From: Branchiostoma floridae
Lineage: Eukaryota; Chordata; Leptocardii; Amphioxiformes; Branchiostomatidae
Length of the DNA: 64,000 bases
NCBI RefSeq assembly: GCF_000003815.2
Contig: NC_049983.1
Location: 18,035,759 to 18,099,758, forward strand
Reading direction: 5' to 3'
Positions 35,901 through 43,547 of the stretch are shown here, one piece after another. The position numbers and the translations under genes were made by a program. The first letter of the stretch is position 1. Each line of letters begins with the position of its first letter. Under the pieces are notes generated by a model that was not told the origin of the DNA, searched no databases, and saw only the letters and a program-made list of their open reading frames with translations.

Positions 35901-36869
35901 TCTTTGAGTCCTGGACCTACCGGTAAACGTGCCTGCTTTAGTCCTCGGAGGTAATCCATAGAATAGTGAAATACCGTTCGCGACCAAGACGCCATTGTTG
36001 TTCTTCAAGAACCACTGATGCCGATGTAAAAAGTCGAGAATTCTAGTCCAAGGGATGACACACTTGTTTAAGACGAGTCTCTGGACATCCGGCAGACATT
36101 CACATGTAGTGATCTTGTCCTTACAGCTCGGACAACACTTAAAATATTACTAAAATACCTAAAAATCGACAGAGAGGCCCTGACCCGCGGCTGCCCCTAG
36201 AAGCGCCACCTATGTTGTAGAAAGTTCACAATTTTCTTGTCGTTACCATTTGTTGTTGACATGTTGCACATGAAAATTGTGTCCCTACACCCTACACAAA
36301 ATAGTACACAATTTCTACACATGGCCAGTGGTCTCATATACATTATTCATAAACACTCAGGCAGTGCACCATGCATTTGGGATCTCTAAGACATATTGGT
36401 GCATCTTGTTTACCTCCTTCATCGTTGTTGAGGGACACACAGAGCAGAAACAGGGTGTCCAGACACTTCTCCAGGTCCTCGCTGACTGAAGAGAACTTCC
36501 CAAAGAAGTGCCCCCTGTCTGTCTCTTCTAGCAACTGCAGAGCTGCCTCTGTGGGCTAAGATAACAAAAATCACATTCATTGATTAGTCTATTCAAAGTA
36601 ATTACTAAATGATAATGTACCATTGGTATGAAAATCCGGACAAGTACAAAAGACCTTTCAGGGGGATATAGTAGTAGTATTATACTAACTGTTTATTTAT
36701 AAATACAATAATACAAAGATTTGCTAATACAATGTAGAACTGCCAATATTACCTGTTCAGTAAGGTTGGTTACATACTGAAAAACACGAGATTTCAGCTC
36801 ATCAATTGTCATCAGTTTGTCTTTCAGTCTCTGCTTCCCTGCAGCAAGATGGCCTCTTGACATGGCCAT
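17754..36869 (-). CDS. Multi-Tudor protein with CCCH zinc finger
   Basis: Sixteen coding exons join in one frame (transcript order): 36753-36869, 36414-36555, 30289-32455, 29771-29952, 25343-25494, 24546-24801, 22635-24225, 22224-22369, 21636-21764, 21225-21326, 20761-20919, 20247-20307, 19595-19742, 18719-18885, 18311-18367, 17754-17925. The sum is 5,748 nt, 1,915 residues plus TAG. Every junction keeps phase and has GT/AG. Domains: helical N-terminus (1-86), a long acidic disordered region, Tudor 1 (about 785-1000), Q-rich and charged linker, Tudor 2 (about 1365-1585), CCCH finger (1635-1654), Tudor 3 (about 1690-1880). The Tudor family binds methylated arginine and scaffolds germ-granule/piRNA complexes; that role here is inference. 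The chosen ATG (36867-36869) has a good context, GCCATGG. I cannot name an orthologue. Confidence 0.8.
21225..21326 (-). CDS. CCCH zinc-finger exon of the Tudor protein
   Basis: A 102-nt exon, acceptor CCACAG and donor AAAG|GTCAGC, phase-compatible on both sides. It encodes C-x8-C-x5-C-x3-H (VCKFFQPGSTCWKGDSCPYQ then H; Cys 1635, 1644, 1650, His 1654 in the model), the classic CCCH finger spacing of many RNA-binding proteins. It sits between Tudor 2 and Tudor 3 and is almost an exon of its own. RNA binding is inferred from the family. Confidence 0.8.
22224..24225 (-). CDS. Linker and Tudor 2 exons
   Basis: Exon 22635-24225 (1,591 nt) starts with a Gln-rich helix (LLQQQQQELQLRRQR), then a Lys/Glu/Ser-rich linker, then Tudor 2: FYVHP, CCARFSKDKTWYRAQI and VFYVDYGNFETL. 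Exon 22224-22369 continues the SN-like half (LQLVLVDTTGSVDMCINDEL). The cage residues are present, so ligand binding is plausible. Confidence 0.85.
24546..29952 (-). CDS. Tudor 1 exons
   Basis: Exons 29771-29952, 25343-25494 and 24546-24801 complete the first extended Tudor domain. The barrel carries FTQDNTWYRGLI, then LYVDYGNRERL, the family signature YVDYGN with aromatic-cage positions (W/Y, Y, Y) and the Asn that contacts methylarginine. The exon 24546-24801 segment forms the SN-like half (LQAVIDLDRS, DLYYSIPGG). The intron between 25494 and 29771 was enlarged by two transposons. Confidence 0.8.
25727..28234. mobile_element. 2.5-kb element with about 199-bp GC-rich terminal inverted repeats
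   Basis: The left arm 25727-25925 (starts GGTAAGCGATTTGCAGAGAA) is an approximate reverse complement of 28036-28234. Each arm holds two imperfect tandem copies of a unit containing TCACTTGAA and GCGCGCACGGCGAT. The internal 2.1 kb is AT-richer and carries no transposase frame that I recognise. It lies in the intron between Tudor exons 25343-25494 and 29771-29952. It is a non-autonomous DNA transposon of unknown superfamily; target duplication is not evident. Confidence 0.7.
28508..29371. mobile_element. 864-bp inverted-repeat element (repeat family A, full copy)
   Basis: The ends are inverted repeats of about 34 bp: AGGCCATGTTGATTTGATTA at 28508 and its complement ending at 29371, with about one mismatch. 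The internal part from 28822 is repeated at 38322-38836. There is no transposase frame, so it is non-autonomous. It is intronic in the Tudor gene. Confidence 0.65.
30289..32455 (-). CDS. Tudor protein large exon: disordered region and start of Tudor 1
   Basis: A 2,167-nt exon, open throughout. It encodes about 720 residues rich in Ser, Glu, Asp, Gln and Pro, expected to be intrinsically disordered. At 30405-30554 a 15-bp minisatellite gives ten pentapeptide units of consensus xQVQG. Right after it comes the first strand of the Tudor 1 extended fold (FDVVVSDIDNPSHFWIQP). The donor is AG|GTGAAA at 30289. The acceptor has a long A/T tract (poly-T on the sense strand) ending CAG at 32456. Confidence 0.8.
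32631..36060 (-). mobile_element. Non-LTR retrotransposon (CR1/jockey-like LINE)
   Basis: Contains a 1,044-codon ORF with endonuclease and reverse transcriptase, a 3' UTR of about 200 bp and a 3'-terminal tandem repeat, seven units of TTGA-type (CAAT on the + strand, 32632-32658). Such repeats end CR1/L2-type LINEs. The 5' boundary is not defined; I place it just upstream of the ORF. It sits in the intron between Tudor exons 30289-32455 and 36414-36555, same strand as the host gene. Clade assignment is tentative. Confidence 0.8.
32861..35995 (-). CDS. LINE ORF: endonuclease-reverse transcriptase
   Basis: Uninterrupted 1,044 codons. The apurinic-type endonuclease occupies about residues 160-370 with its catalytic motifs visible: CNARS, SETW (about 190), YIPP, GDLN, VLDVIITN and SDHN (about 357). 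The reverse transcriptase follows (about 590-870): DFTKVFD (about 712), GVPQG (about 768) and KYVDD (about 798-801), so all three catalytic aspartates are present. No RNase H is seen. The first about 150 residues are basic and unrecognised. No separate ORF1 lies upstream. Intactness suggests recent insertion; function in the host is not implied. Confidence 0.85.
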   Translation of the reverse strand: MASWSRTVFHYSMDYLRGLKQARLPVGPGLKEHLLNLGLWRLRTRARGTKAGRHFQRKPTLPYTGNICKYQTSKPELNHSRPTTCKSVREFQSGFEESNVITAGQLSGVQAPIHVPDVPCLQVNNNSRPPRVLIDVIAKQRSEVPVNVMQQRNKDRHPPSFFLCNARSLLNKMDEFETVVSDSGANVAVVSETWASTNHARELTNMDGFTAFLKCRSDRRGGGVAVYVRDNIPSRELQDVQVPEELECLWVWLRPHQLPRSVSSLAVCATYIPPDSPHQDLLVDHLINTTDALRIKHPDIGIVILGDLNRTDTTRLCQGNSLQQVVDRPTRGNAVLDVIITNIHSLYDVPRVGAPVGLSDHNSVVWSPKVTSVQNKSHRRVVRPLKDSDVRAFGTWITQHDWQEVRNATNTATKTDLFYKTLTEHIDKFFPTKTVNIHSSDKPWITPAIKDMIRRRQEAFHSGKEETWKRLRNKVIREIKRAKKRHYVDKVQQLKVENPATWYKELKTMCNIVKPPCVIHVPDVDPTDHKAAADAINKHLASISQQSPPVCTSQLPSYLPAPSPPPEIHPWDMYEELRRVRVGKAGGPDGIAPRLIRMFACELAEPLADILNMSLKEGVVPSHWKEAVVSPIPKEQPAVIDKLRPISLTAIFAKICEGFVAKWVLSDIWRNIDRRQFGGIKRSSTTHCLVSLTHFLFQGAERSKNVGTIVLTDFTKVFDTINHEQAIRKLLDMGTRPCIIPWIVDFLSERRQRVRYGDSLSDWQTLTTGVPQGTKLGPIIFLCMINDACLALDDRWKYVDDLSLGENRHILEQSHLQEDVNMLNEWSKDTQLKLNPKKCFTFTVCFLKTPPPPLPITIDGKLLEAVKLVKVLGLWLQSDLKWETQVNEMTKKSGKRMFMLRRLKTFGFPLPDLVTVYCGFIRPVLEYCVPVWHHSLTNKQTTAIERVQKRALRIILGRAYTDYNTALHVCNLETLANRRANLCIKFANSMTTSERTVELVPAPRRLTHGRSLRNSNKLTIPTCRTVRYSNSPVPSLLRILNSMK
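36414..36869 (-). CDS. Tudor protein N-terminal exons 1-2
   Basis: Exon 36753-36869 (39 codons from ATG) and exon 36414-36555 encode about 86 mostly helical residues with amphipathic Leu/Phe spacing (QLLEETDRGHFFGKF, LEKCLDTLFLLCVSL). I do not recognise the domain. The acceptor upstream of the ATG (TTCCCAG, 36886-36892) shows that at least one 5' exon precedes it. Confidence 0.65.
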
Positions 36870-37771
36870 GGCTGGTATGGAGCTTCTGGGAATCAAAATG
36901 GAAACAAAGATCATGTCAGCAAAACAAGACTGTGGCATTTTCATTCTGGGAAACAAAGCAAAGATAAGGCTAAAAGGAGTCATCCTCAAGGGACATAAAG
37001 TTTTCAAAGCAGCTAGTAGCAGTGCAATGTGACTTTGCTAAAGTACAAGTTTTCAGCAAAGTATGTGTACACCAGTAAAGGAGTCTTGCTGGACATGTAA
37101 ATCTTGCAATGTTCGTCATCAGGTGGCTTTATTTCTACAGTGACCTCTCCATAGCAACTTTATGACACTGACACTACGTTTCCAATGTATTACTATACTA
37201 TTAGTACTGTGTAACACAATTACTCCCAGCGCAACACCTTGAAAACCTAGAAACACCTCGAATACCTCGAATTCGAAAACCTATTTCTTCTTTCGCATGC
37301 AAATGAAAAAACAAAAACAAAATTGACCCCCAAAAAAGGTGCATTCATTTTAAAATCTAATCGTTCAGTAACCTGAACAAATGACTAAACATACAAAGTA
37401 TGTAGAGTAGATTCTTCAGTTTTGTTCTTCCACATCTTCTCTGAACTTGGATTATAAAATTGGCATTCTATGACATCAGTCAGTAGTTTTTCTGATAGCT
37501 GCTTTTTGCAATCTATGGTATATACTTGCTTACAGGTCTGCCTGAACACCTCAAACAACCTCAAATGGCTCTAATATGCAGTGCATATGGGCAACAACCT
37601 TGTGACATGTTGTGTGGCTCTCTGGATACATTGATTGTGCATTTATGAATTTTTTTTAAACTTCAGTAAGTCCTAAGTACTTAACATTATTTGGAGTTAG
37701 TCCACCGGTTTCGAGATAAAACTAATGTCTGGCGGAGTCTGCTTGGGGAAGTTTTTGATACCTTCATCATG

Positions 37772-37970
37772 CCTGTAGCCAGGATTTGGGTGGGTGGGGG
37801 TGGTGTGTATGTGTCTTTTTAGTACTTGTGGGACCATCGAGCGGTGTAGGCGCGAGCTGCCTAGGGGGTCCGGGGGCATGCTCCCCCAGAAAATTTTGAA
37901 ATCTTGATCCTCTGAAAAAGCGGACCTTCGAGCATGTGGGGGAACCCCGATCCCCCCCTGGCTATGGGCT
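37772..37970. repeat. Interspersed repeat with GTAGCCAGG / CTGGCTATG ends
   Basis: A segment of about 200 bp bordered by TGTAGCCAGGATTT and, inverted, CCCCCCTGGCTATGGG, with a C/G-rich middle (GGGGGTCCGGGGGCATGCTC). Ends are loosely inverted repeats. It looks like a dispersed non-coding repeat; the open frame across it on the minus strand is not a gene. Confidence 0.45.
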
Positions 37971-38321
37971 TCTTCAGTCCACAGATGACAGTACATTAAA
38001 AGTGTGGATTCTGTTGGCTCATACATAGATTACAGCATAGCACAATTCTATCATTGTCAAAAAGGGCCCTGTAGTGACCTAGATGTGGTGACCTCTGCAT
38101 ACCAACCAATTGCATGCTATCACGGACAGGCTCAATGTCACGTACAGCGTGTTGAATGACGTTTCATTCCCAGGCCAGACACCCCTGAGATATGTAGATG
38201 AGGCCTGCCTTATACCAAGGATATTATATGACGTCCTTGGTTATACCTCTAGTCAAGGAGGTATATGATCATTAAACCACCTTGCTCTAGTGATCTGAAC
38301 CTGGACCTGATTGTCGGTGGA

Positions 38322-38836
38322 AACTTGAGAATTGGCAATACTCAAAACAATGGTAATTGGTCAGTTTTGCTACAAAGGAATCTGTTTGTTGGATTATTTG
38401 ACTTCAACTGGCATTTAAAATTCCCATCTCCAAGTAATTATAAAGGCTGACTGTCTCTGTACCTTGAAACTTGGTACAATTGACTATAAACTCTACTTGA
38501 CTTCACTCTTGTTGTCTTCTTGGCCCCTGGTAAGCCAAATGCCTGCCGACACAGTGTGTCCATTTTGTAATAGGCGAAACCTGTTCCTCTGATTTTTTTC
38601 CAGGTCTGTTTTTTTCGGATTGGTCCAAGTAGAAAAAAATGTCCTGCACCCATATAATGTACTGGTCCCTACACCCAACTGTTGGTATACCATACTATGT
38701 GTGTTTAGTCCTATGTTCAACCTTCCTGGCCACTTTGATTTCATACTGGAGGCAACTTTTTTTTATTCGCTCGCTGAGCAGTTTTGGAGTTCTCAGAGGA
38801 TGTCATCCATATATTATAATCAAATCAACATGGCCT
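38322..38836. mobile_element. Second copy of repeat family A, lacking the left end
   Basis: Same orientation and clear similarity to 28822-29371, starting at ACTTGAGAATTGGCAATACT and ending with AATCAAATCAACATGGCCT. The left inverted end is absent, so it is truncated or rearranged. It lies upstream of the first Tudor coding exon. Confidence 0.65.
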
Positions 38837-39489
38837 TACTAGCACCTCTTTCAACCTCCTTGCTAGTACTAAGTAATCAAAACACCATGTCCTTATTAGC
38901 ATAATGTAAACAATGCATCCGTGTGGGCGGCTGTTTTGAATAACAGTAACTGTGTGATTTTGAATTGTAACATGATCTTGAATATTGAACACTGCTTCTT
39001 TTCACCGAAATGTTAGACCATTATATGTTATTCTGGACATATTACAACAAATACCAAATATAGAAATATCCCGGAGACATCATACAAACACTGGAGTTGT
39101 GTTACGCTGCCTGTTGCGAATCAAACAGAAACTTTGAGAAAGTGAGACACGGCGTGCTTGTGACATGTCATTTTCGCTGACAGCCTTGGCCTGGCTGACA
39201 GCAAGCTGAGTCATACACAAGCCATCACATCACATTAGCTTAGGTTATCACTAGATTTACAACAAAAATGAGGAGTACATATTTCTCTGCGCAGCTTGGT
39301 CACACGTACGTTTCCAACGTACGTTTAGGATAAGATAAACAGGAACACGTGCTAAAGCATAATTTGGTGGGAAGAGGTGACATAAGTGACAACAACAACA
39401 ACACCAACATCCTATCGAGTTACTTTAACTACTAACGTTACTTCTATCGTAAGAAGAAAGTGTAAACACTACTTTATCTTTGTGCTTAC

Positions 39490-39600
39490 CTGTACTACTT
39501 GGAAAATGCGGAGCAGAAAGCAAAAGTAGCAAACAAACTTTCCAGAAATTCCGCCATTTTCCCAAACTCAGCAAAATTTGCATACCTAGCACCACATTTA
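39490..39600 (-). promoter_or_regulatory. Candidate 5' exon of the Tudor gene with an in-frame upstream ORF
   Basis: The donor ACAG|GTAAGC (edge 39490) follows a short ORF: ATG at 39555-39557 in a YY1-like context (AAAATGGCGGAA), 20 codons, stop TAG at 39495-39497. If spliced to the acceptor at 36886, this frame is the same as the main one, with the TAG eight codons before the chosen ATG. So the exon would be 5' UTR with an uORF. No transcript supports this and the right edge is a guess. Confidence 0.35.
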
Positions 39601-39797
39601 GTTACAAAGATTCGAGGGCTTTCTAATTAGGGATAAACCAGGAATTTTGAGGGATGAAAAAAAAAAAAGAATCTAAAACATAAATTAGGTAAAAAAAAGT
39701 TCACACCAGAAGTTTTGTATAAGAGGAACAGATAAAATAAGAAAATATAGTACAGTGTAGTTAAAAATAATTGTTGTGCCAATGTTATTATCTTTTT

Positions 39798-41666
39798 CAA
39801 GGACTCACACAAAATGAAGATTATCATCTGCAAACTTCAGTTGCCTTTGTATACATATTCTGAACATGAAGGCACAAATAATCGAAGATCGCATTACCGT
39901 TTCTTAACGTTACATATATAATAATTCAAGGTGAATTTTTTTACATGTACCTTTATACGTAGGACCATCTCTGGTCTTCCCCTAATTAGTTGCAGCTGCT
40001 TCCCGCGACCCGCCTTCTCCCGAAACTCCTATCTTCTTCTTCTCCGATAGCCACAAAACATTTGACTTTCTGATGGCTTGATGGATGGCGACCAGTTGAT
40101 TTTTCAGTCGCGCGCGCGCCACATGGCCCTCCCATTGTTGATTATCACTGGAGATTCGGAAATGTTAGACTTATGAATGCTATTGTTATCATTATAGAAT
40201 TGCTAGGCGTAGTATCTCCAGTTCTCTGCGTCAGTGCGGCATCTACATAAATATTTCATATTTTTCGTTTGTTGTTTGTTGTTTTGTGTGCGGGTGGGGG
40301 GCGTATGATCGCGTGTGGATGAGGTGGTCTGAAAGAAAATGTCAGAGAACAGAGAAAGAAAGTATTCCCCTTCCCCGACATGATTATATCACACTTGGAG
40401 ATCATAATTTATGAGGATGGACCGCATGTAAAACTCCTTCGGATCGGGCCAGGTGAGATAATAAGAGTTGTTTTTTGTTTTTGTTTGTTTGTTTGTTTGT
40501 TTATTTGCTTGAAGCACCTGTTTAATTTTGGTTCAGTTTGGTCGATTATGTTACAGTTTATGTGTCTGTGTACGTGTTGGAATAAAAAGTATCGTGTTAT
40601 AATGGATTGGTTTTGGCAGCTGTTGTTGTTGGGTGGCCTTGTCCCGACCAGGACTACATTGTGCACCCCCTGGCGGTTTCTTGTGCACCCCCTGGCGGTG
40701 AAGTTGCAGTTGACTTCCGTATTTGACCTCCGTTTGGGAGTTGAAGTTCCAGTTGCTTGTTTAACGTTTCAAGTTTTAGTGTTCAACGGTCGTTTCGGTG
40801 TACAGCTGTATTTCACAGTTTATATGTTTGAGGGGTCTGTGTACAGAAAAAAAATGAAAGTTGCAAGTTACGATTTTTTAAAACTATCGAATTATTATCG
40901 GTCTGTTGGAAGACCTTCAAGTAGGATTACATTTGGAAGGTCTTTACATTTTGATAGCCTGACTATCATCCTTGTCAGTTTGCCAGGGCTGCTTTATGAT
41001 GGGAGAGTATGGGAGCCTTGATAAACTAACCAGGCTAACAGCTTAAAGGATTACGCAGGTAAGGCCTTGAAGCGCAAGCAGGATTACATTTGCACCTCCA
41101 ATGTTCAGCTTTGTACATCATGCATATCTTTGACACTTTTCGCCTGTCTTCGAATCACATCCACTGTAGACCTGTTTTCATTTTGGTGATATTAGCACCC
41201 ATGTTGTAGTTACTCGTGTAAAATCTGATAGTTTGTGTTTCTAGTTTATCTGAAATTTAGTGCTTGTTCGAGTCACGGGGTAGTAATAGATATAGACGGC
41301 CAATCCCAGGAAATCGTTGACCCGACCGCGGCATCCGGTCAATTCCAGGAATCTTTCGCGTCGCTCACCATGTGACCTACGTGACCTGTACATGTGTCCC
41401 GAAATATGATGGCGGTCAATGACCGATTATCGGTCATACAATATGATTGTGGCCATTGCCCTCCATTTTTCACCATAGAAATGACTCAGGCGTGATTTTC
41501 ATTTAGCATATGTCAAGAGGGAAAGTGTGGGTGAATCAATGTATATATATGTAACGTTAAGAAACGGTAATGCGATCTTCGATTATTTGTGCCTTCATGT
41601 TCAGAATATGTATACAAAGGCAACTGAAGTTTGCAGATGATAATCTTCATTTTGTGTGAGTCCTTG
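39798..41666. repeat. Perfect 123-bp inverted repeat flanking 1.6 kb
   Basis: 39798-39920 and 41544-41666 are exact reverse complements over 123 bp (ends CAAGGACTCACAC / GTGTGAGTCCTTG). The spacer 39921-41543 holds simple repeats (GTTTGTTT run near 40480), a tandem duplicated GTGCACCCCCTGGCGGT and a 213-codon open frame without recognisable domain. It could be a recent DNA transposon, a local inverted duplication or an assembly artefact. Confidence 0.8.
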
Positions 41667-43444
41667 TAAGTTATTTTTCGCCCTATACGAACGGTACTTC
41701 TCTCAAAGTAACAGGCCGCCTATGACATTTATATGACAGCTGGTTCGCCACATGATGCTCGTGGTCACAGCGGTCACCCACCGTGCACGCGTGGCAAAAT
41801 ATCATGGTGCACGTGGGTCGTGCGGAATTTATGCGCTGCGAGAGTCTTACTGCACCGTGCTTACTGTTAGTGGTAGAAAGTCACCGACGTACTTCACTTG
41901 ACTTGTCTACTTTACACAGCAAATATAGCTGAGCTATTTCTTATCCTCGCAGTGTTGTAGACTGTGTTAATGTAGACGTAGTGTCGTAGACTGTGTTAAT
42001 GTAGATGCAATCCGCATATAAACGAAATTGACTGCTCCTATTGTTTAATACATATTGCTTTCCAGATCTTTCCAGCCGGCAACCTACGCCAGTGTGTTCG
42101 TGGTATCTTCGCTTATGTGAGGACTTTCCGTTGCCGAAATATTTGCGAGGGTGGTGTCCTGTACCATGTGTCCCTCTTCACATCCCCCATTAGATGTGGC
42201 TGGACATCGATCCCTGTTATTACCCCCCCCCCCCCTCAAATGACTGTTTATACCACCACACTTCATATACCACCACAACACTGCGTCCGTTGCTGATTAT
42301 TCAGAAATTGTCCCAGCACTTGCACACGTCCTCAACGCCCAAAGTTATCACATATGCCTTTGTGAAATCAGCTGCTCTTTTACTCAGGAATTGACATTTT
42401 GCAACATAAGCAAACACACGTTTACTAAGAATATCATAATGTCATAAAGAGTCGTTTCGGAATGAAATACCAGTGCAGTTTTCCAGGTAACATTCTGTAC
42501 TCATTTCATTCTTCAGTCGTGCTATACTTTCAATTTGTTAACTTCCTTTTCTTGTGCTGATTGTTTTTGCTTTTGTTTATTTTCGTATGCATTATTCTCT
42601 CCCCCTTTCCACACAACATTCCACGATCCTTCCTGTTGCTTCCATAAATACTGACCAATGACGAACGACTTTTGTTCTTATCGACATTAAAGGCTATACG
42701 TCGACTTCAGTGTTATTTTGTTTCTCAGCAACCGCAGTAACAGTTGGTGATTTCCGATTTGAAGATAGGAGCAGGCATCACATGTATATACTTTGTCAAT
42801 ACCCTCCCCCGTTATTATTCAGAATAGACGTGCATTCAGTATTGACGTTTCTACGTAAGTAAACTTCAGGCAAATGGGGTAAGGATGTAGAACAGAGATA
42901 GCTGTATCGGCTGCGCCATTGCTTACTAGGAGCATGCATGCAGTCATCTCAGCTAGCTGTACCGTACCCTCAGATTATTTTATATTTTATATAGAGGTTG
43001 TCCGCAAAGTGCTGTAATCAACAGCAATAATATACTCAATCACATAACCCAATGACATATAGCAATCGGTATTTCCTTGGCATTGAGGATATTTTCTAAG
43101 AAGCCCAGTGATTGGTTACAGCTGATTATAGAACTGTAAGGTGAGATGCCATTACCACACAAAAGGTAGTGGTTGCATATATACGTACTTAAGTTGCAAC
43201 ATTAGCATAGGGTAGTTTCGGATTTTGTAGCAGTTTCAAGTATAGTCTACAGCTTGACGTAATCGTCAGCAAGCTAGTGCATTGTGATAAGTCTTTAAAC
43301 CTGTAGCGCTAAACTCTTCATTCACTTTCACGCACACATTCATGGGATTCTTATAGGAAAAAATAATACTCAAATTCTGGTATGTATGATAAAATAGACT
43401 ATTAATTCAGACTCAGCAGGCAAAGCATGGTTCGGTAATTGCAG
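41667..43444. other. Intergenic region downstream of myosin gene 1
   Basis: No gene seen. It includes a poly-C run near 42220-42235. It lies between the myosin poly(A) signal and the inverted-repeat region near the Tudor 5' end. Confidence 0.5.
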
Positions 43445-43450
43445 TTTATT
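43445..43450 (-). terminator. Poly(A) signal AATAAA of myosin gene 1
   Basis: AATAAA on the minus strand, about 100 bp after the stop codon. It fits a short 3' UTR. Confidence 0.65.
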
Positions 43451-43547
43451 CAGGTTAAAAGATTAAGAGAGAGATTAAATAAATTCCAAAGACAAAGATG
43501 GTTGAAGGCCTTTGCATGATGCATGACAACGGGTTTACACCGGTGGT

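Noticed and set aside
37697-38026. 109-codon frame on the minus strand
   Set aside because: Crosses the dispersed GTAGCCAGG repeat; low complexity, not a plausible protein.
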